From NCBI RefSeq assembly GCF_004827385.1, contig NZ_SRXN01000008.1, positions 62,001 to 126,000 on the forward strand: a stretch of DNA of 64,000 nt. Reading direction: 5' to 3'. Under the pieces are notes generated by a model. That model was not told the DNA's origin. It worked only from the letters and a program-made list of their open reading frames with translations, and did no database searches. This stretch comes from Ensifer sp. MPMI2T (lineage in GTDB: Bacteria; Pseudomonadota; Alphaproteobacteria; Rhizobiales; Rhizobiaceae). The position numbers and the translations under genes are program-made. This document shows, one piece after another, positions 26,232-33,888 of the stretch (positions are counted from its first letter, which is position 1; every line of letters begins with the position of its first letter).

Positions 26232-26726
26232 CTGCCAGATCGATTCTGAAGTATTGCAGATATTGCCAAGGCCGGTGTCGCCGTACCGGAGAGGAAAGCG
26301 CATGCAAAACTGCGGTTTACATTTGCGGCTAGCGCCCTAGTTCTCGCCTGTACCGACGTCGGCAGAGAGGCCGGCATGTCGCGGCGCGGTCGGCCGTTTC
26401 GCCAGCGACCGCCATCATCGCAGTCATGACCGATGCCCGCTGATTGCTCAAATCGGCTTCTTCGGCTGCACGCGTTAGCACCGCCGGGGAAAATGCCTTG
26501 TTCCGACGGTCCGTCATCCTCGTGCATATGGAGGCACCGTCGCCATTGTGGCTGCGGCAATGTTCACGCGCTGCGGGACCTCGCACCCGTCTCGGCCCCT
26601 CGCCTGTTCCGCTGCTGCAGGAACAAATCGCGGTTGAAACCAATTCATTTTGCAGTCGCCACCGACGGAATGCAAAAGTTTGGTTTGGAAGAAAGTATTT
26701 AGCGGACGGACAACTGACCGAGAGGG
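26232..26726. other. intergenic region without a recognised gene
   Basis: About 500 bp with only short, unsupported open frames on both strands. It may contain decayed 5' sequence of the phospholipase D relic that follows, since stops interrupt every frame that leads into it. Confidence 0.5.
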
Positions 26727-27045
26727 TGAGGGCCGGGCGCGCCGACCAGTTCGCGCGGCTTCCTCGAGAACGTTATCATGGGGGGAAATCGCGACCGCCT
26801 CATCCGACGGCTGAAGCAGGCTGACCGTTATCACAGGCTGCGGGTCGGCTACCCCGTGGTACCTGCGGGCGATGGGTCGGAACAGGAGGTCTTGATCCAT
26901 TCCAAGGTGGTCGTGATCGACGGCCGATTTCTCCGCGTCGGCTCATCGAATTTCAATCACCGCTCCGAAAGCCTCGACACGGAATGCGACGTCGCGGTGG
27001 AAGCCGCGAACGAAGAACAAAGTGCTGCAATCGTAAGTGTTCGAC
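26727..27045 (+). pseudogene. phospholipase D / cardiolipin synthase-like fragment
   Basis: The frame contains one HKD motif (IHSKVVVIDGRFLRVGSSNF, followed by NHRSESLDTECDVAVE), preceded by a fragment reading RLIRRLKQADRYHRLRVGYP. This matches the second half of PLD-family phosphatidyltransferases. Stops lie just upstream (26700, 26712), there is no first HKD domain, and after about 27035 the frame shifts. A normal enzyme has two HKD motifs and more than 450 residues, so this is a remnant. Confidence 0.8.
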
Positions 27046-27120
27046 CGTTGCCTCGATCACACACATGCGCTCTTGCCGTATCTCTGCGCCGCTTGCGGAT
27101 GCGACGAGATAACGAGGTTC

Positions 27121-27522
27121 TCACTTTTCTCCGATCAGGCCTTTGATTTCCGCCAGCTTCTTCATGCAGCCCTGCTCATCGCCGGCTTCGGCCATCTTCC
27201 GGGCTTCCGCTGCGAGCTGGTTTGGCTTGTCAGCACTTTCACCGGTCCGTCTGCCGGTTACCTGCTCCTGATGAGGCGAAATCGCTTCTGTCTGGGCGCC
27301 GGTTGATCCTGTTATGTCAGTTCCAATGGCCTTCTTCTGTTTGCCGGGCATGACTTCTTCCTGGTGCTCCGTAACGGGCGCTCCAGACTTGCTGCCGGAA
27401 GCGCCCGTTTCTGCGGAAACAATAGCTGGCCCGAGCTTCTCCAGCTCTTGACGGCAATCCGCGACTGCCGGCGCAGCCAACAGGATGGGAAGGGCGGTGG
27501 CTGCCATGAGACGTATCAACAT
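27121..27522 (-). CDS. small exported hypothetical protein
   Basis: A 133-residue protein with a signal peptide (LMAATALPILLAAPAVA, cleavage near residue 21), so it should be periplasmic. The mature part has two Cys residues (DCRQELEKL near the start and GCMKKLAEI near the end) that may form a disulfide, and a polar central region rich in Gly, Thr and Gln. No family is recognised. A GGAAC-N16-TGTT site lies 51 bp upstream, as before other stress genes in this region. Confidence 0.7.
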   Translation of the reverse strand: MLIRLMAATALPILLAAPAVADCRQELEKLGPAIVSAETGASGSKSGAPVTEHQEEVMPGKQKKAIGTDITGSTGAQTEAISPHQEQVTGRRTGESADKPNQLAAEARKMAEAGDEQGCMKKLAEIKGLIGEK

Positions 27523-27572
27523 TTGTGCACCTCACTCGCTGTTTGACGCAATGCGTTTCCGTTGCTGAGCCA

Positions 27573-27597
27573 AACAAGGCTCTACGTGAAGAGTTCC
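27573..27597 (-). promoter_or_regulatory. candidate EcfG/RpoE2-type promoter
   Basis: GGAAC (27597-27593), 16 bp and TGTT (27576-27573) on the minus strand, 51 bp before the exported-protein start. One mismatch at the first base of the -10 box. Confidence 0.5.
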
Positions 27598-27985
27598 CGT
27601 TAGACGGCTGACTTTCTTCCAAGATTGAGTGTGAGATCCGATAACACAGTTCCCGGTCAGGCAGATCGTCATCCTATGCTGCCGGACTCAGGCAACCGGT
27701 GCTTCCAGCAGCAAAGGGTGGAACAGCAAGGCGCGTTGATGCTGTATAAAACTCGAGGCCTGGCGCCACCGCACCATGCCGGTCAGCGTCCCACCCGGGC
27801 AGCCTGCTGAGTTCGGTATCGCTGCGCAAGCGGCCGCCGGAGTGAAGACGGCGATCGAGGCTGTCACTCCGGCGCGAGGCAACCTGCCACGATTGATCCC
27901 GCATCGAGCGCCGACAGAGGAACGACAGGCGGCCTGTCGCAGCCGGAGTCCCTCTCCGGTAGGAATGTCGTCGTACTGGTCCAGA
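27598..27985. other. intergenic region without a recognised gene
   Basis: Open frames exist on both strands, but none has a ribosome site or recognisable motif. It probably holds the upstream regulatory regions of the two divergent stress genes. Confidence 0.5.
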
Positions 27986-28010
27986 GGAACCAAAATCCGC
28001 CATGGCAGTT
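27986..28010 (+). promoter_or_regulatory. candidate EcfG/RpoE2-type promoter
   Basis: GGAAC (27986-27990), 16 bp and AGTT (28007-28010), 37 bp before the CsbD-like gene. Confidence 0.55.
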
Positions 28011-28046
28011 CCTGCATCAGGCAAACAAAACGACTAGGAGATAGTC

Positions 28047-28253
28047 ATGGATTGGAATCGCGTTGAAGGTAATTGGAAGCAAGTCAAAGGGAAGATCAAG
28101 GAACAATGGGGACGGCTTACCGACGACGATCTCGACGAGATCGCGGGCAGGCGCGAACAACTGGAGGGCAAGATCCAGGAACGCTACGGCATAGAAAAGG
28201 ATCTTGTAAGACGAGATGTTGACGATTGGTACCGCCGTCAGACATGGCACTGA
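28047..28253 (+). CDS. CsbD family stress protein
   Basis: A 68-residue CsbD-like protein: MDWNRVEGNWKQVKGKIKEQ and the following WGRLTDDDLDEIAGRREQLE match the family along its full length. CsbD proteins are small helical general-stress proteins of unknown mechanism. The gene has AGGAG eight bases before the ATG, a stress-type promoter upstream, and a strong hairpin terminator 27 bp after the stop, so it is transcribed alone. Confidence 0.95.
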   Translation: MDWNRVEGNWKQVKGKIKEQWGRLTDDDLDEIAGRREQLEGKIQERYGIEKDLVRRDVDDWYRRQTWH

Positions 28254-28279
28254 CGACGCCGTCAATGCAGATTGTCGGG

Positions 28280-28302
28280 AACCCCGCCTCGGCGGGGTTT
28301 TC
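28280..28302 (+). terminator. Rho-independent terminator
   Basis: AACCCCGC, a four-base CTCG loop and GCGGGGTT form an 8-bp stem followed by TTTCG. It lies just after the CsbD stop. Confidence 0.85.
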
Positions 28303-28420
28303 GTTGCGGCAAGAAAACCTCCACCTACGGTGGGGGATTGGATGAGTTCTACACTGTAATAGAGAGATCTCCGTGCTTGAGCCATTGGCGTGGTCAAGAA
28401 CGATCAAACACGGAGGTTTT

Positions 28421-28708
28421 ATGGATGAAGAGTCGCGATCACACGCGACGTGGGACTGCAAATATCATGTGGTCTTCGCGAGTAAGTACCGAACACGGGG
28501 ACATGCGGCGTGAGTTGGGTGAGCTATTGCATCGGCTTGCGCGGCAAAAGGGTCGCCAGATCGAAGAAGGGCACCTTATGCCCGACCACGTGCAGATGCT
28601 GATCTCGATCCCGCCGAAGTATTCGGTGGCGCACATTGTCGGGCTTTCGTATGTACGCCGCAGTACCCACTGGGAGCTAATTGCGGCCGAACAGCATTGC
28701 GGCTTATA
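28421..28708 (+). pseudogene. IS200/IS605 family transposase remnant
   Basis: The frame from 28421 reads ESRSHATWDCKYHVVFASKY, the N-terminal conserved part of IS200-type Y1 transposases, but stops at 28515. A second frame then continues with RRELGELLHRLARQKGRQIE, GHLMPDHVQMLISIPPKYSV and AHIVG before losing similarity. The HxH-like catalytic segment (MPDHVQMLI) is altered or incomplete, and the catalytic Tyr region is absent. It is a truncated, frameshifted copy with no obvious ends. Confidence 0.8.
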
Positions 28709-28710
28709 GG

Positions 28711-28884
28711 CTAGGTGACTGCACCTCCGACCATCAGCGCCAGAACAAGGAGCACTAGGAAAATCAAAACGGCGGCGAAAAACAGTATCTTGGCGATGCC
28801 TGCGGCCGCTGACGAAATGCTGGAGAACCCGAGGACGCCAGTTATCAATGAGACGACGAAGAAAATAAGAGCCCATTTTAGCAT
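28711..28884 (-). CDS. DUF1328 small membrane protein
   Basis: A 57-residue membrane protein: [20 protein letters not shown] followed by [20 protein letters not shown] and a final hydrophobic segment. This is the DUF1328 (YtjA-like) pattern with two membrane helices and the conserved [16 protein letters not shown] core. AGAGGAG lies before the ATG. These tiny proteins are widespread in proteobacteria and are stress-induced in several. It lies downstream of another small gene on the same strand, perhaps in one transcript. Confidence 0.88.
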   Translation of the reverse strand: MLKWALIFFVVSLITGVLGFSSISSAAAGIAKILFFAAVLIFLVLLVLALMVGGAVT

Positions 28885-28951
28885 CGAAACGCCCTCTCCT
28901 CTTCAAAGATACCAGCTCTTGCAGCCGGAGCGCGACGGCCAACAGTGCGTA

Positions 28952-29098
28952 TCAGCGGCTACTACGGTTCGGATCCTTGCCCGCGGCTTGGCTACTTCTT
29001 TTGATGTCGTCTTTCTTGCCCTGATCGCCTCCGCGATTTCCACCATGGGTGCCCTTTGAAGTCTTTGCGGTCTTGCCGTCCTTCACGTTTGTGGCCAT
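28952..29098 (-). CDS. small hydrophilic hypothetical protein
   Basis: A 48-residue, very hydrophilic product rich in Lys, Gly, Asp and Ser (MATNVKDGKTAKTSKGTHGG and a similar second half). GAGGAGGG lies just before the ATG, and a GGAAC-N16-GGTT site lies 59 bp upstream. No membrane segment or family is recognised. Its composition resembles small stress or desiccation proteins, but this is inference only. Confidence 0.6.
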   Translation of the reverse strand: MATNVKDGKTAKTSKGTHGGNRGGDQGKKDDIKRSSQAAGKDPNRSSR

Positions 29099-29108
29099 CT
29101 CGCCCTCC

Positions 29109-29154
29109 TCGACAGGTTAAGGTCTTGCAACTCGACAGGTTAAGGTCTTGCAAC
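29109..29154 (+). repeat. tandem duplication of a 23-bp unit
   Basis: Two identical 23-bp units (29109-29131 and 29132-29154) containing CAGGTTAAGGTCTTGCAAC stand head to tail in the 5' leader of the small hydrophilic gene, directly after a candidate stress promoter. Confidence 0.9.
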
Positions 29155-29156
29155 GT

Positions 29157-29181
29157 AACCGCGAAATGGGGATAACGTTCC
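29157..29181 (-). promoter_or_regulatory. candidate EcfG/RpoE2-type promoter
   Basis: GGAAC (29181-29177), 16 bp and GGTT (29160-29157) on the minus strand, 59 bp before the small hydrophilic gene and probably serving the DUF1328 gene too. Confidence 0.5.
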
Positions 29182-29249
29182 GCCATTCCTTGGTTGGCAT
29201 AAGCAAGGAAAGCGCCTCGGGACACAGGATTGCACCCGTGGCCTCATGC

Positions 29250-29573
29250 TCAACGCTGCGTCGAAACGATGTTGTCGAGCCTTACCTTGCCGCCAATTAC
29301 TCCGCGCGTCGCCCCTGCGGATGCTGGTCCCTCCTCGACAACGGTATAGAGCCTCTCGCTTCGAAAGGCGCTCGCCATGTCGGTCGTAACACCTTCAGCA
29401 GGCTTCGCGTCGATTTCGCGGAAATCAAGTTCCGCCTCAGCGGCAACGATACGGGCATCGCCGCTCGACCTTGCAACTACGATCAATTCGCCCTGATACG
29501 TGGCGTTCTGCCAGTTCGGGTCGGTGGGATCCGCCAGCGGCGACAGCCGATATATCTTCAGTTCTTCCTGCAT
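29250..29573 (-). CDS. conserved hypothetical protein
   Basis: A 107-residue protein. I chose the ATG at 29573 (GAGGCAAGG upstream), since the open frame upstream of it is Arg/Ser-rich and probably not translated. The product starts MQEELKIYRLSPLADPTDPN and contains a predicted beta-strand-rich N-half (GELIVVARSSGDARIVAAEA) followed by an ELDFREID segment. No catalytic motif or membrane segment is visible. It lies among small stress genes. The function is unknown. Confidence 0.65.
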   Translation of the reverse strand: MQEELKIYRLSPLADPTDPNWQNATYQGELIVVARSSGDARIVAAEAELDFREIDAKPAEGVTTDMASAFRSERLYTVVEEGPASAGATRGVIGGKVRLDNIVSTQR

Positions 29574-29753
29574 GCCTTGCCTCAACGTCACATGGAGAGC
29601 CGTGTCGAACGACCGGCAAAACCGCGGTTTGCCGCGTCCAATCGCCGAGGATCGGAATTGTTCCGAACTGAAGCGGCCGGTGTTTACGATCCGCGCGATT
29701 CTCCTCGATGCCGAAACACTTCCAGAGGTTGGCCACATTGAGGAGGCGCAACA

Positions 29754-29935
29754 ATGGTGACGGACTATCTTTGGCTATTTGTAACTGCGGGCCGGCTTCG
29801 CTCTTGGCACCGTGCTCGCCCATGCGGTCATGCGGCAGAAGCGACTTCCGCCAGCCGTTAAGGAGGCAGAACCGAATGGTCCGCAAGCTCTACAGAGAAT
29901 CGCAGGAAGAAGCCGGATCCGGTCTTGCCGTTTAG
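29754..29935 (+). pseudogene. small membrane protein gene with two frameshifts
   Basis: Three short pieces in three successive frames together give one coherent small protein: MVTDYLWLFVTAG (from 29754), GFALGTVLAHAVMRQKRLPP (second frame), and QNRMVRKLYRESQEEAGSGL (third frame). Rhizobial proteins of this kind have one N-terminal membrane helix and a short charged tail of about 60 residues. Each shift corresponds to one extra base or two missing bases. It is probably a broken gene, unless the sequence is wrong here. Confidence 0.55.
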
Positions 29936-31182
29936 GCGGAAGAACCAGGCGCTACTCGAATGGTCGGCACTGGAGAGGCTGGAATCGCGCTTAGTGGAAC
30001 CTCTGCGCTGACCGGCGTTATCCGGAACGGAGGAAGTCCACAAAGCAGCTTGACGCTTTCTTTCAGGATTTCGACCGTTATCTTTTCGCCGGGACAGCGG
30101 TGACTCGAATCCGGCCGCCCTCCACCGTGTGGGATGAAGCGAAAGCCGCACTCGCGCCAAGTCAATTTTCGGTCGGCGCTGAAATTCATGGGTGACGGGA
30201 ACAGTCTCGGGTCATGCGTCGTTCCGTAAAGGTCCAGCAAAAGCCAGCTGCCTTCCCGCAATGAATAGCCTAGCCAGTCATGGCTCCGCGTCAGGCGCGC
30301 GCCAACGAATGGGAAAAAGGGATAGAGGCGCCGTACCTCCTCGACGAAATCCTCGATCTCGTCATCATGCCCGTGGCCAAAGCGTTCCAGCCACTGCGGA
30401 TTTTGGGCAAGCGCGAGAGCAAGAAAGACGATCCATCGGCTGATGGCTGCAATGGGACGCAGGAGATTGAGTAGTTCGATCGCAGCGACCTCCGGCGAAA
30501 GCTGTTCGCCGCCGACGTCCTGATAATCCGAACCGATCTGCCTTAGCGCGCATCCCTGGGGCACCTCGAGTGACCCGTCGCGTAGCGCCGCTATGATCCT
30601 TGCAAGCCAGCGCTCGATGCGACGCCGCGAAGCGAGCGCGAGCCACGCCGCCGGCCCCGGCCGACCCGTGCGGTCAATCATTCGTGCAAGCTGTCGAGCA
30701 AGCTCCGCGTCATCGTCGCGCCAGCGCGGCGGAATTCCTATCCAATCTGCGGAAGCTTTCGTGAGGATGAGATTCGCCGTTTCGCGCAGATCGCAATCCC
30801 CATCGCGTCCCTCGAAATGTATGAGCCAGTGCTGCCGGAACCGCTCCACGAGCGAGGCGACGGCGTCGTCGTCCATGGTGACATCGATGAACATGGCTTT
30901 GCGCCGCAGATGCGCCGCTCCGTCGAGCTGCTGAACGCTATCCTTGTCCTGCAGTAGGCGGAGCACGGTCCACGGCATCGCGCCGACACGCGTCACGTCC
31001 TCTGCGCCATAGAACAAGCGCGCAGCTTCCTCGCCGCGCATGCACACGACGGAACGAAGCATCAAACGGCCCTGAAAGATGTCCGTTCCGAGCTCGTCAC
31101 AGCGGTTCGAGATGAACGTGTAACCTTCGCGAAACAGCGCCAGTGTGCTGTCGAACGACGATGTTTGCGGGATGGGCTTCAC
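29932..31182 (-). CDS. CYP152 family cytochrome P450 fatty-acid peroxygenase
   Basis: A 416-residue P450. The start is GTG at 31182, 10 bp after AAGGAGG; the open frame runs far upstream without a better start. With this start the heme-ligand Cys is residue 363 (HRCPGE) and the substrate-binding Arg-Pro pair is 242-243 (LLNLLRPIAA), the same numbers as in Bacillus subtilis P450-BS-beta. The REGYTFISNRCDELGTDIFQ segment also matches. CYP152 enzymes use H2O2 directly to hydroxylate or decarboxylate fatty acids, with no redox partner, and none is encoded nearby. Confidence 0.92.
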   Translation of the reverse strand: MKPIPQTSSFDSTLALFREGYTFISNRCDELGTDIFQGRLMLRSVVCMRGEEAARLFYGAEDVTRVGAMPWTVLRLLQDKDSVQQLDGAAHLRRKAMFIDVTMDDDAVASLVERFRQHWLIHFEGRDGDCDLRETANLILTKASADWIGIPPRWRDDDAELARQLARMIDRTGRPGPAAWLALASRRRIERWLARIIAALRDGSLEVPQGCALRQIGSDYQDVGGEQLSPEVAAIELLNLLRPIAAISRWIVFLALALAQNPQWLERFGHGHDDEIEDFVEEVRRLYPFFPFVGARLTRSHDWLGYSLREGSWLLLDLYGTTHDPRLFPSPMNFSADRKLTWRECGFRFIPHGGGRPDSSHRCPGEKITVEILKESVKLLCGLPPFRITPVSAEVPLSAIPASPVPTIRVAPGSSA

Positions 31183-31208
31183 CTTCTGCCAGCCTCCTTC
31201 CGTGGCCG

Positions 31209-31233
31209 AACTCTTCGGCGCTGCGGATGTTCC
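31209..31233 (-). promoter_or_regulatory. candidate EcfG/RpoE2-type promoter
   Basis: GGAAC (31233-31229), 16 bp and AGTT (31212-31209) on the minus strand, 26 bp before the peroxygenase GTG start. Confidence 0.5.
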
Positions 31234-31281
31234 TCCGCCTGAGATTCGGAACGGTTGCACAGTGTCGCCGGTCACACCGTC

Positions 31282-31306
31282 GGAACAAACGAGATACAAG
31301 CCGGTT
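31282..31306 (+). promoter_or_regulatory. candidate EcfG/RpoE2-type promoter
   Basis: GGAAC (31282-31286), 16 bp and GGTT (31303-31306), 28 bp before the hypothetical gene at 31334. Together with the site at 31209-31233 it forms a divergent pair. Confidence 0.55.
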
Positions 31307-31333
31307 GTTCTCCTGCGGTAGGAAGGAGCGATC

Positions 31334-31669
31334 ATGTCCAAACTGCCTGAGAGCAATCCCGCGCAGGTGCGCGGCGATATCCAGCACGGACGGACGGGAG
31401 ACAAGAAGCGCGGCTTCGATCCTTCAGCGGCACCGTTGGAAACGGACGACGAGGCGGCCGGCGTGCCCCTGACACCAGACGCGGCGGGGACAGCGAGAAC
31501 CGGACAGCAGCCGGACGGGCGGACCGACACCTCCGCGGAGTACGGAGACGCCATGCGTCCCATCCCCGCTGCCGAGCCCCGCCAATCGCCGAACTATCGT
31601 TTGGTCCTCCTGATAGTGGGCATTGTCGTCATAGCCGGCGTGCTTGCTCTCGCGATCGGTGCCGGGTGA
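31334..31669 (+). CDS. hypothetical protein with C-terminal membrane anchor
   Basis: A 111-residue protein. The first 85 residues are polar and probably disordered, rich in Asp, Gly, Thr and Pro. The C-terminus is a single hydrophobic helix (LVLLIVGIVVIAGVLALAIG), suggesting a tail-anchored inner-membrane protein. AAGGAG lies 7 bp before the ATG. A stress-type promoter lies just upstream. No family is recognised. Confidence 0.7.
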   Translation: MSKLPESNPAQVRGDIQHGRTGDKKRGFDPSAAPLETDDEAAGVPLTPDAAGTARTGQQPDGRTDTSAEYGDAMRPIPAAEPRQSPNYRLVLLIVGIVVIAGVLALAIGAG

Positions 31670-31750
31670 TAGCGCGATCGAACGGCCCTGCGGAGAAAAT
31701 GCTCCCGTTGCCGCACAACCATCTTTCAAGGCAAGCGAAGGAGTTTTCGA

Positions 31751-31942
31751 ATGCCTGATCGCCACGACGACAGAAGCAATCCGCTATCGAGGCTGGCAGC
31801 CCAGGAAGAAGCCCTCTATCTGCGCCGTTCGTCGACACGTTTTCTCGAGTGCGCCATTCACCTCTGCGTGACGCACATGACGCTCAGCGAAGTGGCCGAC
31901 CTGCTTGAGCAGGAGGCCAAACAGCTTCGGCAACACGGGTGA
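31751..31942 (+). CDS. small hypothetical protein
   Basis: A 63-residue, mostly helical product (SRLAAQEEALYLRRSSTRFL, then HMTLSEVADLLEQEAKQLRQ) with GAAGGAG ahead of the ATG. No membrane segment. Short proteins of this kind are frequent in rhizobial stress regions and unannotated. It lies 82 bp after the tail-anchored protein and may share its transcript. Confidence 0.6.
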   Translation: MPDRHDDRSNPLSRLAAQEEALYLRRSSTRFLECAIHLCVTHMTLSEVADLLEQEAKQLRQHG

Positions 31943-32063
31943 CTTCGCTCTGGAAGAATCCGGCCAGCCGGGAGTAATCGAGCATAAGTATGGAAGTTTT
32001 CCGTCCGCAATTGCGCTATGTCCCGGAGTTGGATCATTTCGCTGTTTCAGTGCGTGAGACAAG

Positions 32064-32825
32064 CTAAAGAGCGCCGACCCGCGGGACGGTCTCGTTCATG
32101 TACGGACGCTGCCCTCGGCGAACGAGATAGACCTCTCGTTCGGGATTGGCTTCGATCACGAAGCCGGAACTGCGAAGCATCGCTTCCACGCCAGCCCTGT
32201 TCGGAATGAACCAATTTGTGGGATCGTCCGAGAAACGGTGTTCGACAAAGAACAGCTTGGGATAATCAGGGCGATCGAAGACCTGCCACTCCTGAAAGTC
32301 GTAGTCTGCCTCCACCGGCCCCACAGAATCCGCGCCCCGCTGCATGCACTGGAAGAGCATCTCCTCGCCGACGACGTGCTCGTAGAGAAGGTCGAGTGCC
32401 AACAGCGGATAGCGGAGATGGTAGAGAACGCCCATAAAGAGAACCAGATCGAATTTCTCGCGCAGTTGAGCAACGTCGTAAACGGACATCAGCCTGAATT
32501 CGATGTCGATCCCGTTCTGTGTGGCCGCGAATTTCGCTTGCCGCAAATAGTGAGGATCCGAATCGATGCCGAGCACGCGGCCGGCATTGCGGCGTTTCAT
32601 TTCCTGCGCGTAGAAGCCCGCATTGCAACCGATATCGAGGACACTTCTACCTTCGAGATCATCCGGAACGATATGTTTGAAAGCCTTCCATTTGATCGCG
32701 GGATAATCTCCGAGAAAGTGATCGGGGGATGTCTCGACGCCCATGATCCGCATGTTGTGAAACCAGGGTCCCAGCGCTGCGACCTGATCCTCGATGGTCA
32801 TGCAGTCTTGCATCTGCTGAGCCAT
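32064..32825 (-). CDS. SAM-dependent methyltransferase (TIGR04290-like)
   Basis: A 253-residue class I methyltransferase. Motif I is VLDIGCNAGFYAQEMKRRNA (about residue 62), followed by the acidic GIDSDPHY. The family is close to the CmoB-type/TIGR04290 methyltransferases found beside sugar-modifying genes. The start at 32825 follows the preceding gene's stop by 2 bp; a TTG two codons earlier is possible. It is the last gene of the eight-gene operon and probably methylates a sugar or glycan intermediate. The acceptor is unknown. Confidence 0.82.
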   Translation of the reverse strand: MAQQMQDCMTIEDQVAALGPWFHNMRIMGVETSPDHFLGDYPAIKWKAFKHIVPDDLEGRSVLDIGCNAGFYAQEMKRRNAGRVLGIDSDPHYLRQAKFAATQNGIDIEFRLMSVYDVAQLREKFDLVLFMGVLYHLRYPLLALDLLYEHVVGEEMLFQCMQRGADSVGPVEADYDFQEWQVFDRPDYPKLFFVEHRFSDDPTNWFIPNRAGVEAMLRSSGFVIEANPEREVYLVRRGQRPYMNETVPRVGAL

Positions 32826-32827
32826 GA

Positions 32828-33868
32828 TCAAAGATCCTGAGAGAGGACAGGTTGTTGCGGACGTCGGCGAGCGCGACCTGGCCGGCGCACGGCCCGCTGC
32901 TTCGCGAGCGTGGTCTGGAACCAGGCAATCGTGTGTGATAGCCCGTCGTGCAGCGCAACTTTCGGTTGCCAGCCAAGCAGCGTTCTGGCCCGCGCGATAT
33001 CCGGTCGGCGGCGCTGCGGGTCGTCCGGAGGCAAGGGCGCATGGACGATTGTCGAGGCGCTCGCGACCTTCGACAACACTAGCTCGGCCAGTTCGATAAC
33101 CCTAAACTCCCCTGGGTTTCCAAGGTTTATGGGCACGCCCGGATTGGGCCGGAGATTCATTAGCTTGATCAATCCTTCAACGAGGTCGGACACATAGCAG
33201 AACGAACGCGTCTGCTCGCCGCTACCATAGATCGTGAGCGGCTCGTTTTTGAGGGCTTGAACAATGAAGTTCGAGACGATCCGGCCGTCATTGGGCTGCA
33301 TATAGGGACCGTAGGTGTTGAAGATGCGAGCAACACGCACATCCACATTTCCGGCCCTCAGACTGTCAAAGCACAAAGCCTCGGCCGCGCGCTTGCCTTC
33401 GTCGTAGCACGCCCGCGGCCCGGTGCAGTTGACGTGCCCCCAGTAGTCCTCCTGCTGCGGATGCTCCTCAGGATCACCGTAGATCTCGCTCGTGGACGCC
33501 TGGAGGAAGACGGCTCCATGCCGCTCGGCGAGGCGCAGGAGGTTACCCGTCCCCGTCACGCTGGTCATCATCGTGTGGATTGGATCAGCCTGGTATGACG
33601 GCGGCGAGGCGGGGCATGCCAGGTTATAGATGTGGTCGAGCGGCTCATCTATCGCGATATCCTCGCAGACATCCTGCTCGATCACCGTGAAATAGGGGTT
33701 TCCCGTGAGATCGCTCACATTGGCAGGGGAACCGGTGAGATAGTTGTCGAGGCAGATCACCCGATGGCCGGCGTCCAGAAGTGCTGAACAAAGATGGGAT
33801 CCGACAAAACCGGCCCCGCCGGCGACGAGGATAACCTTTCCTCGACTTGCTCGGTTTCTTCTTGCCAT
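32828..33868 (-). CDS. UDP-glucuronate decarboxylase-like NAD-dependent epimerase/dehydratase
   Basis: A 346-residue SDR-extended protein. The NAD motif is VAGGAGFVGSHLCSALLDAG, the catalytic segment is STSEIYGDPEEHPQQEDYWG, and the YxxxK pair is in RACYDEGKRAAEAL. This pattern is that of UDP-xylose synthase (UXS), which converts UDP-glucuronate to UDP-xylose. I used the ATG at 33868, preceded by AAAGGAGA; the long open frame before it is not supported. It would supply a pentose-type donor to the neighbouring glycosyltransferases. Confidence 0.88.
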   Translation of the reverse strand: MARRNRASRGKVILVAGGAGFVGSHLCSALLDAGHRVICLDNYLTGSPANVSDLTGNPYFTVIEQDVCEDIAIDEPLDHIYNLACPASPPSYQADPIHTMMTSVTGTGNLLRLAERHGAVFLQASTSEIYGDPEEHPQQEDYWGHVNCTGPRACYDEGKRAAEALCFDSLRAGNVDVRVARIFNTYGPYMQPNDGRIVSNFIVQALKNEPLTIYGSGEQTRSFCYVSDLVEGLIKLMNLRPNPGVPINLGNPGEFRVIELAELVLSKVASASTIVHAPLPPDDPQRRRPDIARARTLLGWQPKVALHDGLSHTIAWFQTTLAKQRAVRRPGRARRRPQQPVLSQDL

Positions 33869-33888
33869 GGGCCGTTCTCCTTTCGGTG

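Noticed and set aside
26329..26643. Small minus-strand open frame near the PLD relic
   Set aside because: No convincing ribosome site, no motif and low-complexity composition.
27674..28024. Minus-strand open frame between two stress genes
   Set aside because: Overlaps the region carrying the CsbD promoter, no ribosome site and no motif.
31990..32067. 26-codon plus-strand open frame
   Set aside because: Too short, and no ribosome site or conservation signal that can be seen.
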